A DNA stretch of 20,252 nt, taken from Rhizophagus sp. LPA8_4_AMF (lineage: Eukaryota > Glomeromycota > Glomeromycetes > Glomerales > Glomeraceae). The notes under the pieces are model-generated. The model saw only the letters and a program-made list of their open reading frames with translations, had not been told where the DNA came from and made no database searches. The stretch spans positions 1 to 20,252 of the forward strand of contig JADRCO010001325.1 of assembly GCA_021464525.1 (NCBI GenBank), in the 5' to 3' direction. Below, piece by piece: positions 1-9,345 of this stretch. How positions within the stretch are numbered: position 1 is the stretch's first letter; each line of letters begins with the position of its first letter. The position numbers and the translations under genes were made by a program.

Positions 1-7
1 TTGAAAT

Positions 8-36
8 AACATATTTAAGTTAAACTTAAATATGTT
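8..36. repeat. Perfect short palindrome (13-bp arms)
   Basis: Bases 8-20 (AACATATTTAAGT) are the exact reverse complement of bases 24-36, with a 3-nt spacer. It lies just outside the larger hairpin array at 38-210 and may be part of the same element. Confidence 0.8.
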
Positions 37-37
37 G

Positions 38-210
38 ATTTAATATCATTTTGATATCATTTAATATTGTTTTGATATTATTTTGATGTAATTTCAATAT
101 CAATTCGATGTCATTTTGATATTGTTTGATTTAATATTGAAATGACATCGAAATGATATTGAAATGATATTGAAATGATATTAAAATAGTATCAAAATGA
201 TATCAAAATA
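38..210. repeat. Hairpin-forming array of ~12-bp ATGATATTGAA-like units
   Basis: The left half is built from variants of TATCATTTTGA and the right half from variants of its reverse complement (AAATGATATTGA), so the block is an imperfect inverted repeat with arms of roughly 70 bp. The innermost clear pairing is CGATGTCATTT (106-116) with AAATGACATCG (140-150). It resembles a foldback or MITE-like element, or a minisatellite that has inverted on itself. No coding sequence and no flanking target duplication was identified. Confidence 0.7.
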
Positions 211-323
211 CTATTGCTTGTAAATTTCAAGTTTCTGTAAAGTGACCTTCTATATTAATAAAAGTATACCGCTAGTTCATATAACCATATTATCACCTGC
301 ATACGAATACCAGAGTAGGAATT

Positions 324-506
324 CTAAAAGATAATATAGTAGTCGATCACATGGAGTAGAAATCTTTCAGCCAATCGCATGGTAATATAGTTAATTCTTT
401 CACTGTCATATATGATAGGTGTGATACAGTATCCATCCAAAATAATTGAGTTGGATATTGCAGATAGGACTCCAATCAAAAATGAATGTTCAGGAAACCA
501 AGAGCT
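324..506 (-). pseudogene. Unrecognised open fragment, about 60 codons
   Basis: On the minus strand a frame stays open for about 60 codons and reads with protein-like composition, for example SWFPEHSFLIGVLSAIS near its start and MRLAERFLLHVIDYY near its end. It begins right after an in-frame stop and has no start codon at its head, so if real it would be an exon or a relic. A pyrimidine-rich tract lies upstream on this strand (540-660). I do not recognise the family. It could be a decayed mobile-element gene or chance. Confidence 0.25.
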
Positions 507-1153
507 CTATACCTTTTAAATTAAATTATTAAATAAAAATAGTACACCCATCTAAGAAAATTCTATATCAAAAAATAAAACAAAAAAAAAAGAAAAAAGA
601 AAAAGAAAATCTATATAAAATAAAATAAAAAAAATAAAACTAAAATAAAACTAGCAACAAAAAAGAACATAATCCATTTATCTATATCCTTCTACTGTCG
701 TGGTATAAAAAACTATTCAAATATAAAGCATAAATCTGTCCAGTTATCAACTTTAAAGGTATTAATGAATAACGTTCTAGTTGAACGTAGATAGATCTAT
801 GGCCAACAAGTAGACCAATAAGAGATAAACTCTAAAAAAGGGTAAAAGCTGTACACATTGTTGTTGTTGACTTTATATGTGACAATTTTCTTTATTCGTA
901 GTAACATATCCTAAAAACGCATTCAGGTCAAAATCAGAAGAAGACTTAGTTTGTGATGTAATACAGCTTTTCAAATAAGGCCAACTAAATAAATACATCT
1001 TTTTAGAAAAAGGGGTGGGAGAGAAAGACGAAAAGAAGGGAGAAAAGAAGGTGGCAAAGACGAAAAAAAATCTAAAAATCTTTCAAAGTCGATAATCGCG
1101 CATTTAAGGAAGGTTGTTTGTAGGTGTACTGGTTCATTATTAGCTTTATCTAA

Positions 1154-1261
1154 CTATTTAACTAAAAGGTAATAATGCGTAGGACTGTTGGTATAGTCAT
1201 AAGTAGTGTTTAAGAACTGAAGAAAGTCCTCATTTTCCAGGAATTTTTGAACTCTTTCCAT
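1154..1261 (-). pseudogene. Short unrecognised open fragment (35 codons)
   Basis: A minus-strand ATG at 1261 opens a 35-residue frame (MERVQKFLENEDFLQFLN at the start, PTHYYLLVK at the end) that looks like the C-terminal piece of a real protein, because its composition is unlike the low-complexity translations around it. A second frame further along the minus strand (about 981-1155) is also open. Probably the end of a decayed mobile-element or duplicated gene; the family is not recognised. Confidence 0.25.
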
Positions 1262-1553
1262 AATATTTCGTTATATCCAAAGAACTGCTTAAGCTTGAGA
1301 AATATGGTATTTCATAATATATCTGCTTAAAATAACTTCTTATTGCTGTAGGTTACTTGTAAACCCAGAATAAAATCTAACAGTCAGTCTACTAAGGCCT
1401 ACTGAGAATAAAATCTCAAAGAAAACTATTTAAAGAAAATAAAACAATAAAAAATAGTGTATATTAAAAACTTAAAGTATATTTATTATAAAGAAAATAA
1501 AGAAAAATAAAGAAAAATAAAATTTTTAATGAAAAAATATTAGTAAAAAAATG

Positions 1554-2254
1554 GTCATGAACATGACTAGAATTTCAGTGGCAAATTTTATTATTTTCAA
1601 CTGAGATTTTTAATAATTTAACAATTGCTAATTATTTGTTATTTTGATTTTAAAGTTTCAGATAAAGTTATAGATCTTTAAGTTAAACTTAAAAATTTTA
1701 AATACATTATATAGATATTCAAGAATTAATAGTTAAAATAAGGAAAGTGACACTTATTATATATTTATTAAAGAAAGAAGAGAAATAGTCAAAATCTTAC
1801 ATAAAATCACATAATTTATAATAATTATAATAATTAATTAAAGTGCTGGTGGAAAAAACTGGTACTTAAAAAATAAGAGATATCTCATGCAGTTTTTATT
1901 TAAAAGATTTAAAATTTTATTATTTTGTATTCTATAATACATATTTTAAGACTACCAAATTTTAGCACTCTATCATATTTTTCTTACTCTCTATCACTAA
2001 TTTTATATATTTAAAATGGATTTTAAAAAATAAAGATATATATGGGTTTTTTGCAATATAAAGGAGGAAAATTGCTAAAAAAAATTTTTTTAGTTAATAC
2101 TAATTCTAGACAAATTACAATATTTGAAGCATTTTTAGTATACAAATATAAATTTAATTTTTTTGGTAGTTTCCCCCCCTTTCTATTGCAAAGATCCCAT
2201 ATTTTTATTAATAATTCATTATTTCTTTTTTACTTCTTTTTTATATTACTCTGC
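1554..2254. other. AT-rich stretch without recognisable features
   Basis: Very AT-rich sequence. The only open frame (2042-2260) translates to Phe/Lys/Ile-rich low-complexity sequence without family resemblance and is taken as chance. Confidence 0.6.
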
Positions 2255-2563
2255 ATCTAGTAATCATAGAAGGATGAAATATAACTTGTTGAAATCATCT
2301 TATTAGAACGAATTGAATGGTAATAAATTTATATCTCTAAGTTTAAAATTCATAGGATTATATGGTAAAATACGAATAAGAAAATGGACTACCTAATTTT
2401 TTATTACACTTGATAATTTACATTATTTCTTTATATCTAGTAATTACAGAAAAATAAACCATAGCTTATTAGGATCATCTTGTTGAAATGAATCCAATGA
2501 TACTAAATTTATATTTCTAGGTTCAAAACTCATGGAATTATGAAGTTATAAAAAAGAATACCA
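2255..2563. repeat. Diverged tandem duplication, period about 180 bp
   Basis: Two related segments, 2255-2381 and 2435-2563, both start ATCTAGTAAT and align along their length. Shared landmarks include ATCATCTT, CTAAATTTATAT / ATAAATTTATAT, AACTCATGGAATTAT / AAATTCATAGGATTAT and AAAATACGAATA / AAAAGAATACC. The sequence just before each copy (a TTATTTCTTT tract) is also similar, giving a unit of about 180 bp. The two copies have diverged by many substitutions, so the duplication is not recent. No protein was recognised in it. Confidence 0.65.
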
Positions 2564-3122
2564 GTTTTTTCTGCCATACTGTAGCTGTTAAATCTGATAA
2601 AAGGAGAAGAGTGGTAAATTTATATTAAACTAAATATAATATAATATATGTTACTGCTCTAATTATATAAAATTTTAGATAATTAAAAAGTTATTATTAA
2701 ATAGATGTTTATGAATATTAAATTTAATAAAATTATGTATATAAAATATAGATTTTTTATTTTGTTTATTTAAATTTTGTTTATTTTATTCACTCTTTTT
2801 ATAAATAGTCCTTAAAATTTATAAAGAAATACTTACAAAAATATTTTTAATATTTATTTAATTATGAGAAAAAGTTGTTTAATAATATTCTGATTTAGTG
2901 AAAATTTATAATATATCATATAAACTAAAAAAAAAAATATACATTAGTTTATTTTCAAATAAATATTTTTAACTAAAATTTTTTTATTTTATTACACATA
3001 GTTTTTCCATAAAATGGAATGGTATACCACTAACTAATAATAAAAAATTGATGAAAATAAATGATTACAAGTATTTTTTAGAATTTAATTCTATAAAAAA
3101 AAACCATTAAAAAGTTATATTA
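2564..3122. other. AT-rich stretch without recognisable features
   Basis: Low-complexity A/T sequence with short poly-A and poly-T tracts. I see no open frame, RNA gene or repeat boundary in it. Confidence 0.6.
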
Positions 3123-3560
3123 TGCAGGCAAGTTGCTGAAGTATTGGACATAGCTGAGGATACAGTTGAGAGTATTATTTTAAACCAGAATAGCCACAGT
3201 GATAATACTACTTTTATATTATATAAGCTCTTAGTCAACCTTGCAATCTGATGAAACCATTTTATATCTTTTATATGAAAATTTGAATTTTAGTTGAACA
3301 ACTTTTTTTTATATATTCTATGATATTTCTTACTAAAAAATGATACAATTTTTTTAAATAGAAACTTCTGTTGCCATTGTGAGCTCCAATTTATTGAAGG
3401 TTTTTGGTCAGTTATAAAGGGTAAAGTTGTATACTCAAGTTCCTATCCAAACTTCTTATTTATTAAAATGCACTTCTAGATATATTTATATTAAAAGTTA
3501 TTGTTAGGCTTTGGAAAAGAGCATTTAAAATGCTGAGGGAATATTTTAAGTCTAATAAAA
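3123..3560 (+). mobile_element. Tc1/mariner-like DNA transposon remnant (DDE transposase pieces)
   Basis: Two pieces of a transposase are visible on the plus strand. From 3123 the frame reads RQVAEVLDIAEDTVESIILN, which looks like a helix-turn-helix DNA-binding segment. From 3378 a frame reads CELQFIEGFWSVIKGKV, which matches the C-terminal catalytic-domain signature of Tc1/mariner-type transposases (E-L-N-x-I-E-x-F/L-W-S-x-[IV]-K), the glutamate-bearing block that follows the last catalytic acid region. A WKRAFKMLREY segment at about 3512 fits the tail. Only about 170 bp separate the HTH and the catalytic-domain end, where an intact element has several hundred, so most of the gene is deleted, and the frames are not continuous. 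No terminal inverted repeats were found. Family assignment rests on motif resemblance only. Confidence 0.5.
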
Positions 3561-3601
3561 GCATATAATTAATTGGTGAAAAATTTATATGTACTGATAA
3601 C

Positions 3602-3619
3602 ATTTAAATAAAAATAAAA
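3602..3619. repeat. Target-site duplication, left copy (18 bp)
   Basis: ATTTAAATAAAAATAAAA is repeated exactly at 3797-3814, on the other side of the retroposon copy at 3620-3796. Confidence 0.75.
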
Positions 3620-3796
3620 CTGGCAGACATCGGTTGGGATGTCTGTCAGGTCCATGGATTTTCTAAGTGAGGACCCATTATTGTACAGTATATAGCGGGT
3701 GAAGGTGTCCTAGTTGATTCTTAACTTTCTTCGGATTTTGTAAAAGTTTCTGTTGTACTCCTCCTCCTTTAACATAAAATAAATAAATAAATAAAT
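3620..3796 (+). mobile_element. Short non-LTR retroposon copy (SINE or 5'-truncated LINE)
   Basis: This 177-bp insert is far more GC-rich than its surroundings, begins CTGGCAGACATCGGTTGGG and ends in an AAAT microsatellite tail (about 3774-3796). It is bounded by an exact 18-bp direct repeat, the hallmark of target-primed reverse transcription. No RNA polymerase III A and B boxes were recognised, so a tRNA-derived SINE is less likely than the 3' end of a 5'-truncated LINE. The body contains no intact reading frame. The identical duplication argues for a fairly recent insertion, although an A-rich target weakens this slightly. Confidence 0.7.
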
Positions 3797-3814
3797 ATTT
3801 AAATAAAAATAAAA
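3797..3814. repeat. Target-site duplication, right copy (18 bp)
   Basis: Exact copy of 3602-3619, directly after the AAAT tail of the retroposon. Confidence 0.75.
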
Positions 3815-5357
3815 AAATTTTATATACTGTAGTAAAATTTTTTTATCAATGCTATATTTGAGGTACAAATCTTTTTGCATCGGGCCATATCTCTAAAATA
3901 ATTTAACTTATATTCAAAATTTTGGCCTATATTTATTTCGCAAAAATTTCTATAAATGCTTCTGAAATTAATGAAAAATAGACACTTTTCGTATGTGATA
4001 AGATTGAATAAATAATCAACAAATGATCGGCGGATCGGCAAGTCCGTGATAAAATAGAGTGTTTCATTATTGATATAATGCGGTAAAATATAAGAAAATC
4101 AATATATTTGTAGAACGTCATGATCATGGACTTGTTTAGTAAATTTTGCTTATTTGAGAAAATTCATGAAAACCAACATAAAATTCCCCTTTAAAATCTT
4201 CGTTATACTAAAAAAAAATTCATTTTGAAAGGATTTTATGATATAAAAAGGGTTATTCAGGTTACAAAAATTACTTCGTTGAACGGTATACGACATTTAA
4301 TTGGTGATATTTTGTATAACGAGAATTTTTCAAATGTTAAAATCGATACCACACTGAAGATTCGTTGTATTGTGAAACCGCCCGACTGTAATTATTATAA
4401 CATTTTATATAATTATTAATTTGATAAGAAAACCTATTAAATCTCAAATTCAATAAATAAGACATACATATACTCAATATAAAAAATTGCTACACTAAAG
4501 CTTATTCTATAGGACAGGTTCATTGTATAACACAAACTTTTTTATTTATATTACCATATATTTTGAAGATACAAATCCCTTTTTTGAAAATATAAATAAT
4601 ACATAATTTATTCTTAAAGTAGTTTATATGTATTATATCATCTACACTAGTAATATTCAGATAACCGATTGGAATTATTTCACCATACTTATGTTACCTT
4701 CAAACCTAAGGAACTAATATAGTAGTGATTAAATTTCCAAGTGTAAACATTAAATCTTGAAAAATAATTAAAATATCAACCTTCTTGTAAAGAATATTCC
4801 TATTGATTATTCGGATGTATTGTAGTGAAGTAAATGTTGTGTAAATATATAGTTTTTTCCATTACATCACTACATAAACGTGAGTATTTCAGTGTTACAT
4901 ACGAGGCATAGAATTTATTTAACTAATATATCCCAGTCAATTCAAAGTAAGTCAATGAAAATTCCGTGTCACAATTATCGCGCAAAATAAAAACTTCACA
5001 CACTTACGTTAATCGTTAATAAAAGTAAACAAATGAGAAAAATGAAAAACCAACGGGGTTAGAACATAGTAAAACTGTTTCTAACGTTTATAAAAACACA
5101 TGCCAATATGATTTTATGTAGTTCGTTGTAATACACTAATGTATATAATTATTTTTCATCACCCAATTATTTCTGTCAATCCTGCGAGTAATATATTGCA
5201 TGTCCTGCAGTGCAACCCAAAGAGAAACACGGATAGCTTTCACCCATTAAAACTTTGATATATTCAAGATTTAATGGGCGTTAGTTAAATGCCGCAACAG
5301 ATATCGTATTATTTGCCGTTTTTTCTTTTTTCTTTTCGGGCGACACTATCTGTTGGA
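3815..5357. other. Gene-free stretch left of the gene cluster
   Basis: No supported gene. Small open frames exist on both strands (for example 4225-4419 plus and 3820-4127 minus) but have no family resemblance, no splice partners and overlap one another. A GC-rich patch (GATCGGCGGATCGGC, about 4024-4038) is embedded in AT-rich DNA and may be a transposon remnant. A 9-bp inverted repeat (CCCATTAAA 5243-5251 with TTTAATGGG 5270-5278) lies about 80 bp beyond the stop of the minus-strand gene and would fall in or after its 3' UTR. Confidence 0.5.
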
Positions 5358-6791
5358 TTAATTATCCCTTTCCATCGGATGTTTTTTCTTTAATGATTTC
5401 ATTAGCCATTTAATATCATTTTTGAGAAAACTTATTTCTATTTGAAATCGAGCATTTTTAAGTTCGAGATCACGTACGCGTTTAACTATATCCTAAAAAC
5501 ATGTCATTGTAGTATAAATTTTTTATAAATTTCACTCTAAATGAAGATTTCCTTACCTGATTCATTGTCATTTTTGAGCTTATTCTAAGAGGCTCTTTTA
5601 AATTCTTTTTGTCAATTGAATAGTCTTAATTTACATGAATTACTTTAATATATATATTTTTACATAGTGGAATAATCAATATATGAAATCCTGTACTATT
5701 ACCTTGAGTCACTTTTGAAAATTCATTTGCCATTGTAATATCTGAGAACTTAATTGTTGATGATTCCGAGTCGTCTTTATAATTAGTCACCTCATCATTA
5801 AAATATCTCGCAGAACTCAAATAAGGGCTATGATTTGCTTTATAAAATTCCGAGGAGTCAGAATCAAAAGTTGTGGTTTTATCATCAGGAGCTTGTATAA
5901 ATTTGTTCCATTTAATATTTGATGCAGTTATTGATTCAGGTGCGGCACAATGCAATGCCGTTTTTGTTATCGTGTTTGAGGATATGGATGATTTGTTTTG
6001 CCATTCGTGTTCTGGTTTTGAGCTGATATCATTTTGATTTGTCAAGAATTGATGCCACTCTAATGATTCTACGTCGACAGATCGCTTAAACGTAGTATTT
6101 TGCGTCAATGGCGACAACGAGTTCGATTTATTAATACTTGGAGATGTCGACCTTGAACTTGGACTAGTCATGTGACTCATGTTTGCTGAACATTCATTGT
6201 TTCGCAAATTCACTAAATTTTTTTTGACAGATTTATCCTAATATAAAATTAATTAAATACTTTTTGTAATACCAATAACTTTTTAATTTTTATAAATATA
6301 AAGCATTTTAATTAATTTAAATTGCATACAGTAAATCCAACACATGCCCAATCATTATCTTGTAAGAGAAATTGTTTACGTTTCGTGAAATCTTAATTTT
6401 TGTTGGCAAAGTAACAATTCAGTTAGTGTGAATTTTAAAGATTAAATCATATACTTTGCGGGGATTTTTTGAACCTGGGTCGTCATTATTTATATCAATA
6501 ATGATGCTATCTTTACAGATTTTGTCAAACAATAAAGAATTATTTTTAGGAGTTTCGTTACGACGCACAACTTCTATACTGGTCAATGTACGAGTACGCC
6601 TTGATTCAATATTGAGAAATGAATGTACTTTTTTAAGACGTTGGCGATTGAAGAACTCTTTTTGCTTTTGGAGGTCTAGTTTTACTTTAATCTTATTTCT
6701 AAGTAATATTTATTAATATTTAATCGTTTGAAAATACTAAGAAATAAAGTAAAAATTTTTAATTAAACCTTTTGCCACCTGTCCAATTCAT
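5358..6791 (-). CDS. Uncharacterised fungal protein, N-terminal NWTGG motif and C-terminal coiled coil
   Basis: Six exons on the minus strand: 6791-6769, 6698-6475, 6391-6330, 6237-5703, 5624-5557, 5492-5358; they join to 348 aa. Exon 1 is only 23 nt and encodes MNWTGGK, which continues into a basic, helical stretch (QKQKEFFNRQRLKK). From memory, uncharacterised fungal proteins share such an NWTGG start followed by a Q-K-x-x-F-x-x-x-R segment; no function is assigned. Further motifs are KRKQFLLQDNDW near residues 86-97, two W-x-x-F motifs (SLEWHQFL, W164; NIKWNKFI, W213) in a Ser/Thr/Asn-rich, probably disordered middle, and a basic amphipathic coiled coil at about 295-340. The exon 2 donor is uncertain: AG|GTTCAA at 6474 is modelled because exon 1 uses AG|GTTTAA, but GTAAAG at 6516 is in the same phase and would drop 14 residues. 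The nearby GTATAT breaks the frame. Likely nuclear or cytosolic; no membrane segment. Confidence 0.72.
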
Positions 6792-7313
6792 GATAATTAC
6801 GAGAAAATGGAGAAAATGAGAGAATTTTTGCTTAACTATATATAATACTGACTGTTATAAATATTCATACTATAAATAGGTTCAACTATTAAAAGTTGCC
6901 CCTACTTTTCATACAATGAGCATCAAAATAGAAATATAATACTCAAAATTAAATTTATGTAAATGATTTCCGTTTAGTATTTCAGTATTTTCCTTTTTTG
7001 ACCAAAGAATTCTGAGGATCGCGAGGATCGTCGGAAAAAAGTAATAGGAATATATAAACTTAACTAATTGCAATTGTCTTTTTTCGGATGTGATCGAGGA
7101 TATTATGATATCACAAATTTTTACATTAAACGATTACACAATACTATTAAAATCAATAACTCCCTCCTAAATTAATATTATTTTGTCGTCGTGTCGTTTC
7201 ATTTCTTTTTTTTTTTTCCATTTTATCATTTTATTTTAACATTATCTTCTTACGTCCATGTTTTTATCTCATATTTCCCAAATAACATACGCATAGTTAA
7301 TTTTTAAATAATA
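6792..7313. promoter_or_regulatory. Divergent intergenic region with GAGGATCG repeats
   Basis: This 522-bp gap separates two divergent start codons and must hold both promoters. It contains an adjacent direct repeat GAGGATCGC-GAGGATCGT (7014-7031) and a further related TCGAGGATAT at about 7095, in an otherwise AT-rich stretch. A T-rich tract (7205-7220) lies about 100 bp before the plus-strand ATG. The repeats are candidate transcription-factor sites by spacing and position only. Confidence 0.4.
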
Positions 7314-8926
7314 ATGTTAACCCAAAAGGACTTTTTACTAAATAGTTGTTTAACGACGTCATTTCCCCGAAATAACAATTCTTATAATTTACATACGACA
7401 AAAATTATATGTTTCATATTAATTATACTATCAATACTAATACCCGTTCGTTCTCACGTCGTAAAAAGAGCATGTAAGTAGTCTCTTTTTTTCAATATAT
7501 AAAATGATTATTCAGTTTTTATTTTTGTTCATATACCTTTTCTTCATACAATCTTAAAGATTAATTTGAGAAACTTAAGCGGTTCGAAATTATAAAATTA
7601 TCAAATTATCGAAATTTTTTGCGATACAGTTTATTTTGTATTCAGAGTAGAATTAATAATAGATATAAATTAATCAAATACGATTTATTTATTTTAGCAA
7701 CATGTGATACTTCTAAATCTCCTGAAGAAACTCCCCCCACTACATTGTTTTGTAGTCCTGTAAAAGGCAGTGAATATAAAGTCGGTCAACCCGTCAATCT
7801 GAGTTGGAATCCTTATAATCCTTCATTAGCTATTGAAACGGAAGTGGAAGTTTATCTTCGTAGAAAGCAACAAAATACTACTGGAATTGAAGAAACGGTT
7901 ATATTGAATCCAAAAAATTCAACAGCATATCTATTAGTATCTATAGAAGATAATTCTATAGATTTTATTGTAGAATCTGGATGGTTTCCTGATTATAATA
8001 ATTCGATTCCGAGCGAAAATAGTAGACACACTTTTGTATTTAAAGTAATTCCAAAAGGACATTATGAATATCTAGATAATCCCATTTACAACTCTGATGA
8101 CTTTATAGCTATAGGTATGTTTGTTGTTTTGGAAAATTTTATTTATAAAATTTATTTTTATTGAAAAATGCTTTTTATTTTAACATTACAATCAAAATTA
8201 GAATCGAAACCAATATTAAAATCAGAATCAGCTACTTCTTCAGTATCTGTCAAGACTATTCAAGCAGCTGCTCCCACGAATATTGTTAGTACACCGTCAA
8301 TTAATTCAGAAGGTCAGAAAAAAGATAAATCCGAAAAAAATGTGTTTAATGTGTTTATAGCAGTTGCTAGTGTTGCTGCATTTTTAGCCTTTATTGCGAT
8401 TATTATTGCTATCAGGAATAGAAAACGTGTCAATAATCAAACTAAACAAAGTTTATCGAATCTTTCTGTGAGTTCAAGCACTCCAATGATTACTCCTTTG
8501 TCCATTGGCAAATTCGGAGGAAGTAATAATCGTGACTCTGAATCCCCTGCGGAAGCGGAGTCGATTCATTCCACAACTCCACTTGCGAATAAAGATGAAA
8601 TGCGCTTAAAGCCGAAATCTAAAGTTTCTTTCGAAAATCAACCGATATCCGCTTCAGATGCTGCACTTCTTTCAGATGCATTCCGTAAAGTACTGCGAAA
8701 ACCAGATTGGAAACCAGAAGATGAAGAAGATGATGATACTAATCTATCGCAGGAAGAACGTTTACGGAGGAGAGAAGCGAAAGAATTAATGAAAAAAGAA
8801 CTTGCAGAAGAAGGAACTGATTTACAGAATATTTCAATAAGGCATACTAAAGTAGAGATTCATAATATAAGTGATGAACTAGGAAAAGATGGTGCTAGCC
8901 GTTCATCAGAATCTGAGTCAAAATAA
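7314..8926 (+). CDS. Single-pass membrane protein with Kre9/KNH-like extracellular domain (tentative)
   Basis: Three exons (7314-7473, 7698-8114, 8202-8926) give 433 aa; donors are GTAAGT and GTATGT. A hydrophobic segment at residues 31-44 (IICFILIILSILIP) after a 30-residue head acts as signal sequence or anchor. The segment at about 56-190 has two cysteines, several N-glycosylation sequons (NLS, NTT, NST, NNS) and the pattern CSPVKGSEYKVGQPVNLSW, which resembles the start of the Kre9/KNH1-type beta-sandwich of fungal surface proteins (SPxxGxxxxxGxxVxxxW). A Ser/Thr-rich stalk leads to a clear transmembrane helix at 240-263, followed by RNRKR as a stop-transfer signal. The 170-residue tail is hydrophilic and, from about 345 on, strongly charged (EDEEDDD, then a K/E/R-rich helix). 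Inferred to sit in the plasma membrane or secretory pathway with the tail in the cytosol. Function unknown. The ATG is the only in-frame one before the signal segment. Confidence 0.8.
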
Positions 8927-9345
8927 AAAGATTGTTAGTTTGTATTTTTATTTGATTATTAGGGACTATATAAAGAATATGAAATAGTGGGCTTGGGAAT
9001 TGTATTTCCAATGTCTTTTTTTGCTAATATAAATCTTGTACTAATCTGGATTTTATTGTTACTATTTACTAATCTGGTGATTTATGTTATTATAGATTTT
9101 ACATTTATAATCAAAAATATGATAGATAAGGGTTAGGTGTACAACATTCTTTATTATTTTCTTTTAGCAAATTATTTTCATAATGAATTGAGAGTGTTTT
9201 TATTTAAAACTTGTAATTATACCTGTTGACGTAATAATTAACTAAATAAAAAAAATAATCACATGATCTGTTATCATTGTCATAAGCGACGCTCAAATTT
9301 TAACCCTTTTAAAATCCGGTTTTAAAGTTTCCAATCGAACTGAGC
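8927..9345. promoter_or_regulatory. Intergenic region: 3' end of membrane-protein gene and HUB1 promoter
   Basis: AT-rich 419 bp between two plus-strand genes. AATAAA-like sequence overlaps the upstream stop codon and T-rich sequence follows, fitting a 3' UTR. The last 100 bp before the HUB1 ATG contain a slightly GC-richer patch (AAGCGACGCTC, about 9284-9294). No specific operator can be named. Confidence 0.35.

Larger units (their letters stand above)
211..1553. other. Gene-free stretch with two minus-strand open fragments
   Basis: No intact gene is visible. The segment has somewhat higher sequence complexity than the surrounding AT-rich DNA, consistent with decayed coding or transposon sequence. 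It includes an A-rich run (about 560-660), a purine-only-like tract (about 1008-1072) and the two open fragments listed separately at 324-506 and 1154-1261. Past 1430 it becomes plain A/T-rich. Confidence 0.5.

Noticed and set aside
38-210. CRISPR-like array
   Set aside because: Units are about 12 bp, degenerate and change strand halfway; there are no unique spacers, and the genome is eukaryotic.
3620-3796. tRNA-derived SINE head
   Set aside because: No convincing A box or B box was seen, so only a general non-LTR retroposon call is made.
3815-4140. Two overlapping minus-strand open frames
   Set aside because: They overlap in different frames and neither resembles a known protein.
4225-4419. 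A 64-codon plus-strand open frame as a gene
   Set aside because: No family resemblance, no splice partners, and composition typical of AT-rich chance frames.
6456-6716. Plus-strand open frame of 86 codons
   Set aside because: It is the antisense of exon 2 of the minus-strand coiled-coil gene, whose frame and splice sites are convincing.
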